NCBI GenBank assembly: GCA_030737835.1
Contig: CM060850.1
Coordinates: 30,731,716 to 30,795,715, forward strand
Source: Acorus gramineus
Lineage: Eukaryota > Streptophyta > Magnoliopsida > Acorales > Acoraceae
Reading direction: 5' to 3'
DNA: 64,000 bases
Shown here: piece by piece, positions 1 through 10,379 of the stretch
Numbering within the stretch: the first letter of the stretch is position 1
How the letters are laid out: every line of letters begins with the position of its first letter
Position numbers and translations under genes: made by a program
The notes under the pieces: generated by a model
The model's database searches: none
The model's input: the letters and a program-made list of their open reading frames with translations, nothing else
What the model was told of the DNA's origin: nothing

Positions 1-310
1 CTTTTTATTATTATTTTATTTTATTTTTATGATGCTAGGCCAAATGAGTTGAATTTCTTTGAAAACCCCTTTATGTAACTGAATATTTTGCCTTATAAAA
101 AAGAAAGTCCTTTCCATATATATTGGTTATCCCTTTGTTGAATTCCCTTGGAGTCATTTAATAACCTTGGACCATTATGATTGCCAATCATAATTCACGG
201 ACCTTTTCCTATCAGGATATAGTATTTGGATAACATGCTTCTGTTCTTCTTATTTATGGCAGGCATTTGCTATTTATCATAATTACTTCTCAAGATTCTT
301 CTCTTCTCAG

Positions 311-3295
311 GGTGGAGCATGGTGCAACAATGCAGCAACTTGTTTGGCTCGCAGTGATACTGGACTTGGTTCTTCTAAGCAGATGTTCCCGCAAATTCCT
401 TTTTCTGGAATATTAGGCAATGAACAGCTTTTTAACCCAGGTAGGGTCTGAAATTGTCATTTATTTGATATCATATTTTAATACGTTAATCGTAGTATTT
501 GGTGACCATAAAAGCATAAGTTGTGGGCTGATATATACTGGTGTAACTTTAGCTGTTGCTTAAATCATATCTGTTCATTTAAGAAATAAAATAGAATTCT
601 GTGAGGTTTGCTGATATGTGCCTCTGGTTTATGAGGCCAATCATACAACTTTGAGTGTATGTATTGCCCTGATTCTGATGTAAGGCAGGATCTTCTTGAG
701 CACTAAATTCCCAACCCATCTTGAAACTTCAAGGCTGAACTTTATAGTTAGACCACCCAATGCGAACAAAAAAGTTAGGCATAGTGGTTTCCTTGGCATG
801 CATCATCAACTGACTATATCACGTTGACTCTTTAATTTCTAGACTTCTACAACTGGAATAGAGTTGAGATACGATACTGTGATGGTTCATCATTTACTGG
901 AGATGTCGAGGCAGTTGACCCCGTAAGCCATCCACAGCTATGTTTGCTTCTACATTATTGGTTTCAGCTGGCCTAACCTTACTCCTGGAACTATATATAA
1001 TAGCTTGATTTCACTGCAAGATTAATGTAAATATTGGTATTGGTAATGTGACCAGGCCACAAATCTTCACTATAGAGGAGCAAGGATTTGGCGGGCTGTT
1101 ATTGAGGATCTAATGGAAAAGGGGATGAAAAATGCTGAAAATGTATGTCATTTGAAAATGGTCTCGGCATGTTATGTAGCATTAAAATTGTGCTCAACAA
1201 CTTTGGAATTGCTATAGGCACTTCTTACGGGTTGTTCAGCTGGCGGGTTGGCAGCAATATTGCACTGTGATGGCTTTCGTTCATTAATGCCAATGCATAC
1301 TAAGGTTAAATGCCTCGCAGATGCTGGTTACTTCATTAATGTGTAAGTCATCATTAGATTCATGCTGTGATTCAACTAATTAAAAATATGCATTTACTTG
1401 GTCTTTCTGTTTTTCATAACAGGAATGATATAAATGGAAAGCCAACCATCCAGGGTTATTATGGTGATGTGGTGAATACTCATGTATGTACATTTTTCAA
1501 TTTGGCTCTTCAAACAATCATCTGTTATGATATCTCTATCTCTTCCCAAATTTTGTTTTTCGCCTTACACGTAAATATACATGAAGGAGACTTAATTTGC
1601 TTGTCAATGTATAGGGATCAGCAAAGAATTTGCCTTCATCATGCACTTCACGAATGAATTCAAGCATGGTAAGTAGCTTTCCTCCAATCCTCTAAATTCT
1701 TCATTGCAATTTGGAATCGTCAGTTTGTTGGGAACATTTATCAAAATCCAATCTGTATGCAGTGCTTCTTCCCACAGTACTCAGCTCTGCAGATCAAAAC
1801 TCCAATTTTTATATTGAATGCTGCATATGATTCATGGCAGGTAATAGGAAGACTGTTCTTCTCAATATCCATGTAATTTCTAAATTTTGTAACCCTTGTC
1901 ATTCATCTACTTTCGTTTCCACCTTTTTTTTTTTTTTTTTTTGCTTGGTAAATTCTGTTTCCATTTTGAAATTGCCATAGAAATGAAACGCTATATCAAT
2001 CAATTTATTCTCTCCTCTGGTTCTTCTTTTTTCTCAAAAATGATGTTTGTTGGCACTTTCAGAGTCCAGACCAACACCCTTCAGTAAATATTTGTTTAAG
2101 TGAACACACAACATGAATGTTTAACAGTTGAAAAAATTATTAAACAAATATTTATCGTACCAGCAAACAGGGTTCCAGTGAAAATGTAGAATCTAATGGT
2201 GTTTTACTTTAAATCAATGCCCATGCAGATAAACAATATTTTGGCACCTGTAGATGCCGACCTAGACAACAAGTGGTATGAATGCAAGGCTAACATTGAA
2301 CATTGTTCTCCAAACGAAATGCAGACCATGCAAGGTACTATTCAAACTGCTATACCCTGAATTTTCCACGCAGGATCCATATTCACTGGATATTTGCCAA
2401 TCGGTATTTGTTTCCTATTGAAACGGTTTGGTTCCAGTTTCTGTTGTACCATATCTTATTGAGCCAATGCAACTTACATGCACCTGTAGGAAAATGGAAC
2501 ATGAGGTAGAACTGTAGAAGCTAAAAATTATCCTTGTGTTTTGTATTTGTTAGATCAGAATGCATTAGTTTGTTGGCTAATTGACTCTCAAAATGTCATC
2601 CATAACTATCGATTATATCAATACAATCCAAGCTAGAATGGATTTTCTTTAGTTCAACCTAGTGAATTTTGAATTACCTGTCGGTCTACAATTTTTGTTA
2701 TGGAACATCTTAGAGCACATCAGGCATGTACAGTGCCTTATATATGTGCATGAATAATATGGTATTGTTGTGGAAATACAGATGAGGATTCTCATTGTGG
2801 TTACTTTATATCTTCCATTAATGATGAATGTTCCCCACCCTCACAAATTTTCTTGGTCCTGGATTATGATTATGAAAAGAAAAAAAAAAACGTTCTCCAT
2901 GACAGATTTCAGGAACGACTTTTTGAAGGCAATAGCAGGAGTTCAGAGCTCTATGGAAAGTGGCCTATTCATAAATTCATGCTATTCCCACTGCCAGTCA
3001 TTGACGCAGGAGACATGGCTAAGGGCTGACTCTCCAGTGCTCGACAAGATTGTATGTGCTTCATTCGTTCAAATCATTCAATTATTTGGATTATTCTGCA
3101 TATTTGTAAGCTTAAGTATTTCAGTGTATAGTTGGATGGTTTTTAAAAAAACTGTACGTTTTGCAGCCAATCGCAAAGGCTGTTGGTGACTGGTACTATG
3201 ACAGAAGTCCATTCCAAAAGATTGATTGCCCTTACCCCTGTGACTCAAGCTGCCACAACGACATCTACGAATTCAAGGGACACTCTGAAGCATAG
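311..3295 (+). CDS. Pectin acetylesterase (CE13 family), 5' end outside window
   Basis: Secreted cell-wall enzyme that removes acetyl esters from pectin. Ten exons are visible: 311-440, 843-922, 1056-1142, 1218-1342, 1423-1483, 1615-1668, 1763-1840, 2229-2334, 2906-3051, 3167-3295. They join in one frame and give 331 residues ending HSEA. Family proteins are near 400 residues, so roughly 60-70 N-terminal residues with the signal peptide and the start of the LEGGGWCN block lie upstream of base 1. The first visible exon begins [11 protein letters not shown]. The nucleophile motif GCSAGG is in exon 4. The probable catalytic Asp is in NAAYDSW (exon 7) and the His in CYSHCQ (exon 9). The Cys-rich tail is typical. 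A polyadenylation-like AATAAAT lies near 3482. The enzyme family is certain; the isoform is not. Confidence 0.95.
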
Positions 3296-3779
3296 CAATT
3301 ACAGTCCTCGAATTACATATTCCTATTCTCCATTCTATACACATTGTTCTTCTGAATTGCAAACTCGAGTAAAAAGAGCAACCAATCTCACAGCATATAT
3401 TACCTTTGTAAAAAGACACCAAACATTTCTGGTGCCAGCATTTCACCTTCTATCAATATGTACTTGAAACATTGTTCAGTGAAATAAATGTAAAACAATT
3501 CTATTGCATATAAGACAGTTTGGAATATATTCAGATTGTAATTTTTTACAACATGGTAAACATAATCATAAGTGTAAATGACTTTGTAGGGAGAGGAGAT
3601 CTAAAGTTTTCAGGTCAGGCCAACCAGACCTAGTTTTAGATGGGATGCCCCTTAATCAGTCTTCACTAAACAACCAAAATTACAAAAGATTAGCATATAT
3701 AGATTTTGTTGGCTGTGACTTGTGAGACAATAATATCTCCGAAGCAATTGGTGGGATGTGAATCTTGATGTAGCAAAAA

Positions 3780-6700
3780 CTAAGAAGAGCACAAAGAAGC
3801 CCTCTGCTTCACCAACAACTGCTTTAGCTTTCTGATCATCTGGGAGTCACCACAGACGTGATCCTCGAAGGTCTCTCGCAAGCTCTGCAGCACCACTGGA
3901 TTATTGCCATGGGAGCTGCTGTTTAACAATGTTGAAAATAGATTCTTCCAAAGGTCAACCTTCCAATACCTGAAAACAGGCACAAGGGAACTCATTAAAC
4001 ATTTCAATTTCATAGTATCATCAAGAATAAAGTTATGGGGGTTTCATACCGTTTTAGAGATGATTTTGGTTGATAATGGTAGCTCCCATCTGATGAAGGC
4101 TTCTTTTCAATTTCCATGTATGTTCCATGCAGCATCATATGCGTGATGACACAGAGACAGTACGTGTCAACCTGGTAGGAATTTTATGTAAGCTTTAGAT
4201 TGAATCCAGTTATATGATGCCTAATCATTTACTAGGGGCAAAAAGGACTGGCCTGAAATGTCCATGGCATGTTCTCTTGCATCTCGATACAACTGAAGCT
4301 AGAAGTTCGGCAATCCCCCTTGAACCCTGTTTTGACTGGAAAGAGATTTAAATCTATCCCTCTTCCCCAGTCCACAAGGCAAAGTCCCTGGATAATGAAA
4401 AGTGGCGATAATCACAGACTTCTATTTCAACTTGATGCTGATATCCAATCTACCCATGATAAACTCACCTGATCATGCCAAGCTCCCTTTCGGCCAATAA
4501 ATTCTTCCTCAGTTAAATCACCCCTTCCAAAATAAATAAGACGTCATTCTTGGGATCCAAGATAAACAATGTCTAGTTGTAAACAAACTAAATTATATTA
4601 TTACATCAAGTTCCATCACAGGTCTAAGAGATTTAGCAAATCCAAGAGGACTTCATAGCATCAGAATGCCAACAAGACCCACTAATAATATGCCCAACAA
4701 GATGGATATGCCTCAATTTGGTGGACACAAATAATGAAACTCAGAAACTAAACAATTATCCATTTGGCTGTTCAGCAAGCTTATGCGGATGTCCAAAATG
4801 TTTTCCAGTCTGCTTAAAGCAGACTTTTGGCCTTCCCAAAATTAAATCAGAGAGGCAGAGCATATTCAATAAGCATGTACAGGCATGTCATTCAAAAACA
4901 TCATGTGGATATTCTGGGTTCATATAAGATTCCGACGGATAAAACAACAGAATGCAATAGACCAGTTTATATTTTCAATATAACAGATCCAGACTAACAT
5001 GTGTATGAAACTACATACAGTGATTCTCTGAAATAAACATGACCCATACCTGGCATAACGGACAAGTAAATTGTCAGGCTTAAAATCGCCATGAATGATA
5101 CCAACGCTATGTAAAGTCTCCAGCATGTGCAGCATCTCCAAGGTGTAATAAATGCATAATTCTTCTTCCATGCAATGACCAGTCACCAGATACGAGTTTA
5201 TAGCATCCTGCACAAGGGAAAAACATGAAGATGAATATGGCAATTTAATGCATCTCAAGCAGTTAAACTAAGATGATCATTCTATAGCCACCTGAAGTGT
5301 TCCATGAGCTTTAAAGTCACAGACAAGTATGCTCCAATCAGCATATGCATGCAATCGATGAGCAACCCCAAAACTTGATCTCTGGCAAGATTACAAAGTG
5401 TCAACAACACCCATAAGATTAATTTGGTGAGTTGATTACTTCTGCTTGTACAAAAGTCCATGAAAAATGACATACTTTGTCATCGGAGATGCGCATGTCT
5501 AGTTGACGGTACATATAAAATTCCCAGGGGAAAGGTGGAGTTTGAATCTGCCTTAAGATTATAGGATAAGATGGTGAAACAAAGGCCAAAACATACAAAG
5601 ATGAACAATAGTCAATATAAATAAATAAATGGCAGCACCTTTAGGGCAACAACATCATCAGGATTGCTGTTCTCAAAGGCTTTGTATACTCGAGCAAATG
5701 CACCCTGGCCTGAGCAGCCTTTGATCTGGTATTTTCTTCCACCTTCCAATATCATATAAAAGCTTATATTTCTATAATCAAGCCATTAATTATTTCAATG
5801 TCAAATTTAAATTAGCTGAATTCATGGAATGAGGGTTCACACCCACAACTATTTTTTTATTGACATGATATTTTTATATAACAGATAATTAACAGAGTAA
5901 AGGGACAACCTAGCTCAATGACTTTATTTCTTGATGAGGTATGTAGAGAATTCAAAGGTACTTTTCCTGCATATTTCTTTAAACTCCTGTGAAAACCCTG
6001 AAATAAATGTACAATAAAAATCATAAAGAAGAGAAAAGGTCCAACACTGAAAATTTAATGACCTTGAGATATCTCACATCATATTTAAGGATGTTTTTGT
6101 CTATCTTCTGGAGAATATCTTGAATTGTTGAAGTTGCCCATGGGTTTATATAGCTCTGTCCATGTGAGTAAAATACTCAATTAGAAATCCAACTACAGGA
6201 AAGAGTAAAGAAAATCAAATGCATATCAGTCATAAGATCACATTTCTCTGTAGATTCTTGTCAAAGCATAACTCAACATCTCTCAAGCACATAACAAAGC
6301 CTCTATTACCTAGGATGAGGCGATCAAATTCAAAATATGCACAGAGTTCCAACATAATAAAGCAATCTAAATAGACACAGAGAAGCTACCAACATAAAGA
6401 GACCATGAAACCGGTGGTTATAAGAATAATTGGATAATGAAACCAATTTTTTTTTTTGGAATACTAATTTACCAAACTAGTGAAACAAACAGTGAGAAAA
6501 GAGAAGAATAACAGAAACCAAATTAAGTACTTTGATAATTTTCCTCTTCAGGGACCCAAACCATGTCTTATAAAAAACATAGCTTTGCTACATATATTTA
6601 AACAAATGGAAAGCAAACATTACCTTCTGATTCTTATTTGAACAAGAATCCACAAAATCTGAAATCCGATTTAGGAACAATTTGTGCATCTTCTTCAGCC

Positions 6701-7419
6701 TTTCAAGCGGCTCTGCCTTCCTTTTGCGAGTTACCAACCGAAAAGGAAGAAAAAAACAAACCAAGCAATCAAAAGGAAAGACGACAATAGATAGAACAAC
6801 CCCAACAAACACAATAAGGAATCCATGGTAAATTCAAATATATGTACATTTTTTTTTAAAAAAGAAGAGAATACGAAACAAAAGGACACCTTGAAATGCC
6901 GAGTTGATAGAAACTGAGGGCTTCCACCAAATCCCCCTTCGACTCCATTAAGAAAGCGAAAGCCTCATACAGCAACGAATGAGAGATCCCAATCTGCTTG
7001 TCCTCCATTTCCAAGTAAACTTTCTCAACATCTTGAGTTACATCCGCCTATGAAAATTAACATAAATCTTTATTAATTAATTAAAATGGAATCTAATTCG
7101 ATAACAATTGAAGCATTTCCACGAAATCTCGCTCGGCCACTCACATAGAGGATCCAGATCTTGAGGAACCGGACATCATCCTGATACAAGTCACTGTCCA
7201 TGAAGGTCCTGATGCAGTCCCCGAGGAGCTCTTCGAGGCGCGAGAAGGAGGATTCCGCGCCACTGTGGAATTCCTCGAGCACCGTCTCGATCGATCTGCA
7301 TCGGAAACAATCGATGAATGCGAAGATGAGTGGGGAAAGACAGTATTCGTGTGAGGTGGAGAGTGAGAGATGAACCTCAGCCATGGCAAGATGGGATCTT
7401 TGGCGGAGATCGAATCCAT
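3780..7419 (-). CDS. BUB1: BUB1 spindle-assembly checkpoint kinase
   Basis: Kinetochore checkpoint serine/threonine kinase. Exons on the minus strand: 7419-7376, 7295-7145, 7047-6890, 6720-6624, 6155-6063, 5997-5910, 5742-5639, 5547-5476, 5381-5292, 5207-5050, 4523-4469, 4387-4253, 4171-4050, 3969-3780. They give 518 residues, close to other plant BUB1 proteins. The N-terminal Mad3/BUB1 TPR-like region covers about residues 10-150 (KDPILPWLR, RFLKIWILY, GISRKAEPLERLKK). The kinase domain follows from about residue 210, with glycine loop GCSGQGAFARV, lysine in VVALK, catalytic loop HGDFKPDN and DWG in place of DFG, as is usual in BUB1. The start ATG precedes DSISAKDPILPWL. The intron after PWTFQ has a GC rather than GT donor (see findings). 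The kinase domain separates it from BUBR1/Mad3. Confidence 0.95.
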
Positions 7420-7891
7420 GAGAGCTCGAGCAAGTCCAAACTCGAAGAAACGTAGACGCAAAAGCGAGAATTTTCAAAGAGATTTGAATGGTTTGGGACT
7501 TTTAGGTCTGTGAGAAGGGGGTGTGTTTTGGGGGGAAAACTTTAATGTGAGAATGGTAAGATAATCCGCGGTGTATATATTTTTCGAATATTACATTTTT
7601 TTATGGTTTCCGCTCGAGTTATATATAGAAGATCTGAACCGCCAATTGGATACACTCCTACAGTCATTTAATAATCCGCCGGAATATTATATCAAAACCT
7701 ACCGCTGAGTGGGGGGGTCCGTCGGATGTTGTGGCGGAACCTTAAAACGGTGTTGGTTTCCGTGCAGTCATGGTTAAATCTCGACCGTTGAAATGCAGGG
7801 GTTCCTTTCATCGCAAGCCACCGACGCGACATCATAAAAAGGCGAGAATCTTCGAAACCCGTTCACCATTTCAAAATAGCGAGGAGGAGAG
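7420..7891. promoter_or_regulatory. Shared divergent promoter of BUB1 and POLD4
   Basis: These 472 bp separate the two divergent start codons and contain no ORF of interest. Two AACGG cores are visible: one on the plus strand at 7746-7750 and one on the minus strand at 7785-7789 (CCGTT on plus). AACGG is the core of the plant mitosis-specific activator element bound by MYB3R factors. The minus-strand copy, TTCAACGGTC, is close to the full consensus and faces BUB1. No clear E2F site was seen. The functional role is inference. Confidence 0.45.
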
Positions 7892-8394
7892 ATGGCGACG
7901 AAGGGACTGGAGAATTTCTACCGGCAGAGGAAGAGCAGTAGCTCCTCCGTCGTCGGCGGGAAATCGAAGCCTTCTCCGGCTTCGAAGAGGTCTCCGAACA
8001 TCGGCGTCAGCTTCGGCTCCGACCACGCTCAGCCGGCCGCGCTCGTCTCCCACGGATCGCTCGATCTTCGCAGTAACGGCTCTGATCATCTCCACTACTC
8101 TCTTAATAAATCGGATCGTATTTGATTTTTGGTGTAACAAATCGAACTAAGGTTTCACATCCATCCCCAAATTGTGCAGATGATTGTGGAGAAGAGGAGG
8201 AGATGCTGAGGCAGTTCGACATGGACATGACGTACGGACCGTGCCTCGGTATGACACGTCTGCAACGGTGGGAGCGAGCGCGCAATATGGGCTTGAACCC
8301 TCCCAAAGACGTCGAATGCCTCCTCCAAGGAGACGGTGGTGACGGCGGCGATGGCCGTGTTGGGGTGGGGTGCCTTTGGGAAGGCCGTGTTTAG
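7892..8394 (+). CDS. POLD4: DNA polymerase delta subunit 4 (p12)
   Basis: Smallest accessory subunit of replicative DNA polymerase delta. Two exons, 7892-8072 and 8180-8394, join with phase continuity across the GTAACG donor and GTGCAG acceptor and give 131 residues. The C-terminal block FDMDMTYGPCLGMTRLQRW followed by ERARNMGLNPP is the conserved POLD4 core that contacts the catalytic subunit. The N-terminus ATKGLENFYRQRK resembles a degenerate PCNA-interacting motif, followed by a low-complexity Ser/Lys linker. The first exon is GC-rich. The last 25 residues after the core are Gly/Asp-rich and poorly conserved. Other ORFs over exon 1 in both strands are shadows. Confidence 0.92.
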
Positions 8395-8964
8395 GGTGTC
8401 TGTGAATGGCCTTCGGGTATGTTTTAAGGGTATCTCACAAAAAGATGGAATTTCAAGTGGGGGAAATGTAATTTTTGTTTTTGGTTGGGGGGGCTACAAC
8501 CCCTGCTGTATGTGAAGTTTTATGTGGAATGGTGTATGATTTTGGATGGATATGTCTGTTGTTCCAGTTATATTAGTAGCCTTGATTTTGGAATTACATG
8601 GATGTGTATCTTGAATTACCATTTGAAATTTCTGCTAGTTGGTGCATTTTAAAAACATACACCTTGACAGGGGCTGTTTGGAAACCATTTGAAAAATTAA
8701 ACATGTTTTGTTGGCTCACACACCGTTAGTGTGAACCCTTCACCATACACTCATCAGGATTGTCCACTCTAAATGGGGAAAATCTTGTGCGTCCGTAAGT
8801 GGGAAAAACTCTTGTAAAAGTAGTACCTACTGTGTAGAGAATATCAAGGACAATAGCAGTTGTGAACTTGCAGTCCATGCCTTGGTTTTTAACTTTTGAC
8901 CCTTCAGAGATGGTGGTTATAAGTGGAGAGCTTCTGCTGTTTGTTGAAGCATTGTGTTCTTGAG
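8395..8964. other. POLD4 3' UTR and spacer before MIR2275 cluster
   Basis: No gene was recognised. The first few hundred bases are presumably POLD4 3' UTR. The remainder must contain any independent promoter for the hairpin array, but no convincing TATA box could be assigned. Confidence 0.4.
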
Positions 8965-9048
8965 GTTTTGAATGTGATGATTGGAGGGAGCTAAACTATT
9001 CTTTCCTTGTGAGAAGCAATTAACTGGTTTGGATCTCACCTTCAAAAG
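8965..9048 (+). ncRNA. MIR2275-like hairpin 1, eroded
   Basis: The 5' arm (TTTTGAATGTGATGATTGG then AGGGAG) is intact and resembles the star strand of miR2275. The 3' arm keeps only the ends, CTGGTTTGG and ATCTCACCTTCAAAAG, and lacks the central CCTCCAAT of the mature sequence. It is probably a dead copy of the neighbouring precursors. The upstream flank ATTGTGTTCTTGAGG (8951-8965) is repeated in front of hairpin 5, showing that the units arose by duplication. Confidence 0.5.
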
Positions 9049-9081
9049 TTTTCAGTCTCTTGTTCTCATACTTTTTTGAGT

Positions 9082-9165
9082 CTTGATAGTGAGAATTACA
9101 GGAAGTCGAACACTTGTGGATGATAGAAAATATTGTTTGATTTCCTCTGATATCTCACCTTCAAA
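9082..9165 (+). ncRNA. MIR2275: MIR2275-like precursor, hairpin 2
   Basis: The arms 9082-9113 and 9134-9165 pair along about 30 bp with a loop near 20 nt. The predicted mature 22-nt RNA is 9136-9157 on the 3' arm (starts TTTGATTTCCTC, ends TATCTCA). From memory, grass miR2275 reads TTTGGTTTCCTCC and ends AATATCTCA, so the ends and the CTC core agree. In grasses 22-nt miR2275 sets the phase of 24-nt phasiRNAs in anthers. Expression is not visible from sequence. Confidence 0.75.
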
Positions 9166-9203
9166 TGCATTGCTCCAAACATTGGTAGCCATTCAATGAG
9201 GAG

Positions 9204-9284
9204 TTTGAATGTGAGAATTGTAGGAAATCAAACCAGTTTCACAGTCAAAAGTGGTTCAAATTGTTAACTCTGACGCGCTCTCAT
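9204..9284 (+). ncRNA. MIR2275-like hairpin 3, eroded
   Basis: The 5' arm TTTGAATGTGAGAATTGTAG followed by GAAATCAAACCA (9204-9234) is nearly identical to the 5' arm of hairpin 4. The expected 3' arm at 9251-9284 (GTGGTTCAAATTG then TCTGACGCGCTCTC) keeps only weak complementarity and no recognisable mature sequence. It is likely a decayed unit of the array. Confidence 0.45.
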
Positions 9285-9303
9285 CATGGTATCTTCAGCG
9301 GGG

Positions 9304-9395
9304 TTTTGAATGTGAGAATTGTAGGAAACTGAATCAATGAGATCCTTTGATTGGGAGACAAATGGTTCGATTTTCTCCAATATCTCACATTCACT
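9304..9395 (+). ncRNA. MIR2275: MIR2275-like precursor, hairpin 4
   Basis: This is the best-conserved unit. The arms 9304-9336 and 9364-9395 pair with 11 contiguous base pairs (TGAATGTGAGA) at the base and further pairing above it. The predicted mature RNA at 9366-9387 begins TTCGATTTTCTCC and ends AATATCTCA. Its last 13 nt, CTCCAATATCTCA, are identical to the miR2275 sequence as I remember it. The loop is about 27 nt. The star strand lies near 9313-9334. Confidence 0.8.
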
Positions 9396-9449
9396 GGCTC
9401 AGTCAACTGAAACAGGTACACCGTTCTTGTGTGTACATGTGGTATTGTG

Positions 9450-9535
9450 TTCTTGAGGAGAATTGGAGGGAATCGAAGAATTTTGTTTTTGATGGTTAAA
9501 TAGCTCAATTTCCTCCGACATCTCACCTTCAAAAC
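9450..9535 (+). ncRNA. MIR2275: MIR2275-like precursor, hairpin 5
   Basis: The arms 9450-9480 and 9501-9535 pair. The 5' arm AGAATTGGAGGGAATCGAA closely resembles the known miR2275 star strand (AGAGTTGGAGGAAAG in maize, from memory). The predicted mature RNA is 9504-9525, starting CTCAATTTCCTCC and ending GACATCTCA. The minus-strand ORF spanning hairpins 4-5 is a by-product and not a gene. Confidence 0.75.
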
Positions 9536-9639
9536 ATTATTTACACATTAAAGCAACCTGTTTTAAGGTAAATTCATTACTCAAGATGACCTTGTCCTCA
9601 GGGTACTCTTCTTTCTTTATGCATGCTATCTTAGTGGTT

Positions 9640-10180
9640 TGTTTTTTTTTAGTCGAATATAAGCATATCTATTTCAAGAAACAGACAATGTCTGAAAGTG
9701 GGGTTACATGGAGATGATGAAAATGAAAGAAAAAAGCATAAAAGAGGGGGGTGGGGTGGATGACCCTCATCAACACCCCAAAGAAAGAGAAGGTGCGGAG
9801 ATAAGGGTTCTACCCAAACTCACAATCAATCCTCCTAATCTCTGATACTCAAGACAATTTTTGTCCACGTGAACGCGAGCGACCCTACCATTCCCGTCTC
9901 TCATTCTTTGATGCATGAGATCACTCTCTCTCATGCATTCTCTAAAGTAAAAAGTGGCCCCATTGAACACCACTTCATTTCTCACTCGCCAAATCGCCCA
10001 AGTGCATACAGGGACAATCGAAAGCATTATTTTGCCCGAATTGTTTTTGTCGCCCTTTCTCTTCATGCGGGTTGCCATCTCCCAGAAATCCTGTAGTGAA
10101 CGGAGGCCAAAATGCACGTTTGTGATGCATTCTACCCATTGCCACATGGTGGTTTGTTTTATGACTCTCAATAAATTTTG
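9640..10180 (-). mobile_element. LINE (non-LTR retrotransposon) 3' end, truncated
   Basis: A minus-strand ORF at 10171-9770 contains PVCTWAIWRVRNEVVFNG, the Trp-rich segment found after the zf-RVT region at the C-terminus of plant LINE polyproteins. It runs to a stop and a 3' tail ending in an A-run (T-run on plus near 9640-9650). No reverse transcriptase core is present, so this is a 5'-truncated copy. It lies about 100 bp past the MIR2275 array. Confidence 0.7.
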
Positions 10181-10265
10181 GTGGAATATAACATTTTGTA
10201 GATCAGGTAAACATGATGGTTTAACAAGTTAAAACTCATGCTGTTTCTAATAACATCATGATGGT

Positions 10266-10379
10266 TAACTAACATCACATAGTCCCCAACCCCTTGCCTG
10301 GTGAGGTGGTACAACGGGCATCACCCTTAAACCCTGCCATCATCCCACGTGAGAGGTTAAAAAAAAAAAAAAAAAAAAT
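10266..10379 (+). repeat. Possible truncated SINE with poly(A)
   Basis: GGTGAGGTGGTACAACGG resembles a tRNA-type A box. The segment ends GTGAGAGGTT followed by about 22 A, at the point where a B box would begin. No clear target-site duplication was seen. It could be a 3'-truncated SINE or chance. Confidence 0.3.

Noticed and set aside
7141-7477. Two long minus ORFs starting upstream of BUB1 exon 1 and reading through intron 1
   Set aside because: They read through the intron between 7376 and 7295; splicing gives the conserved BUB1 N-terminus instead.
9284-9532. Minus-strand ORF of 82 residues
   Set aside because: It overlaps the MIR2275-like hairpins, whose palindromic arms create the open frame.
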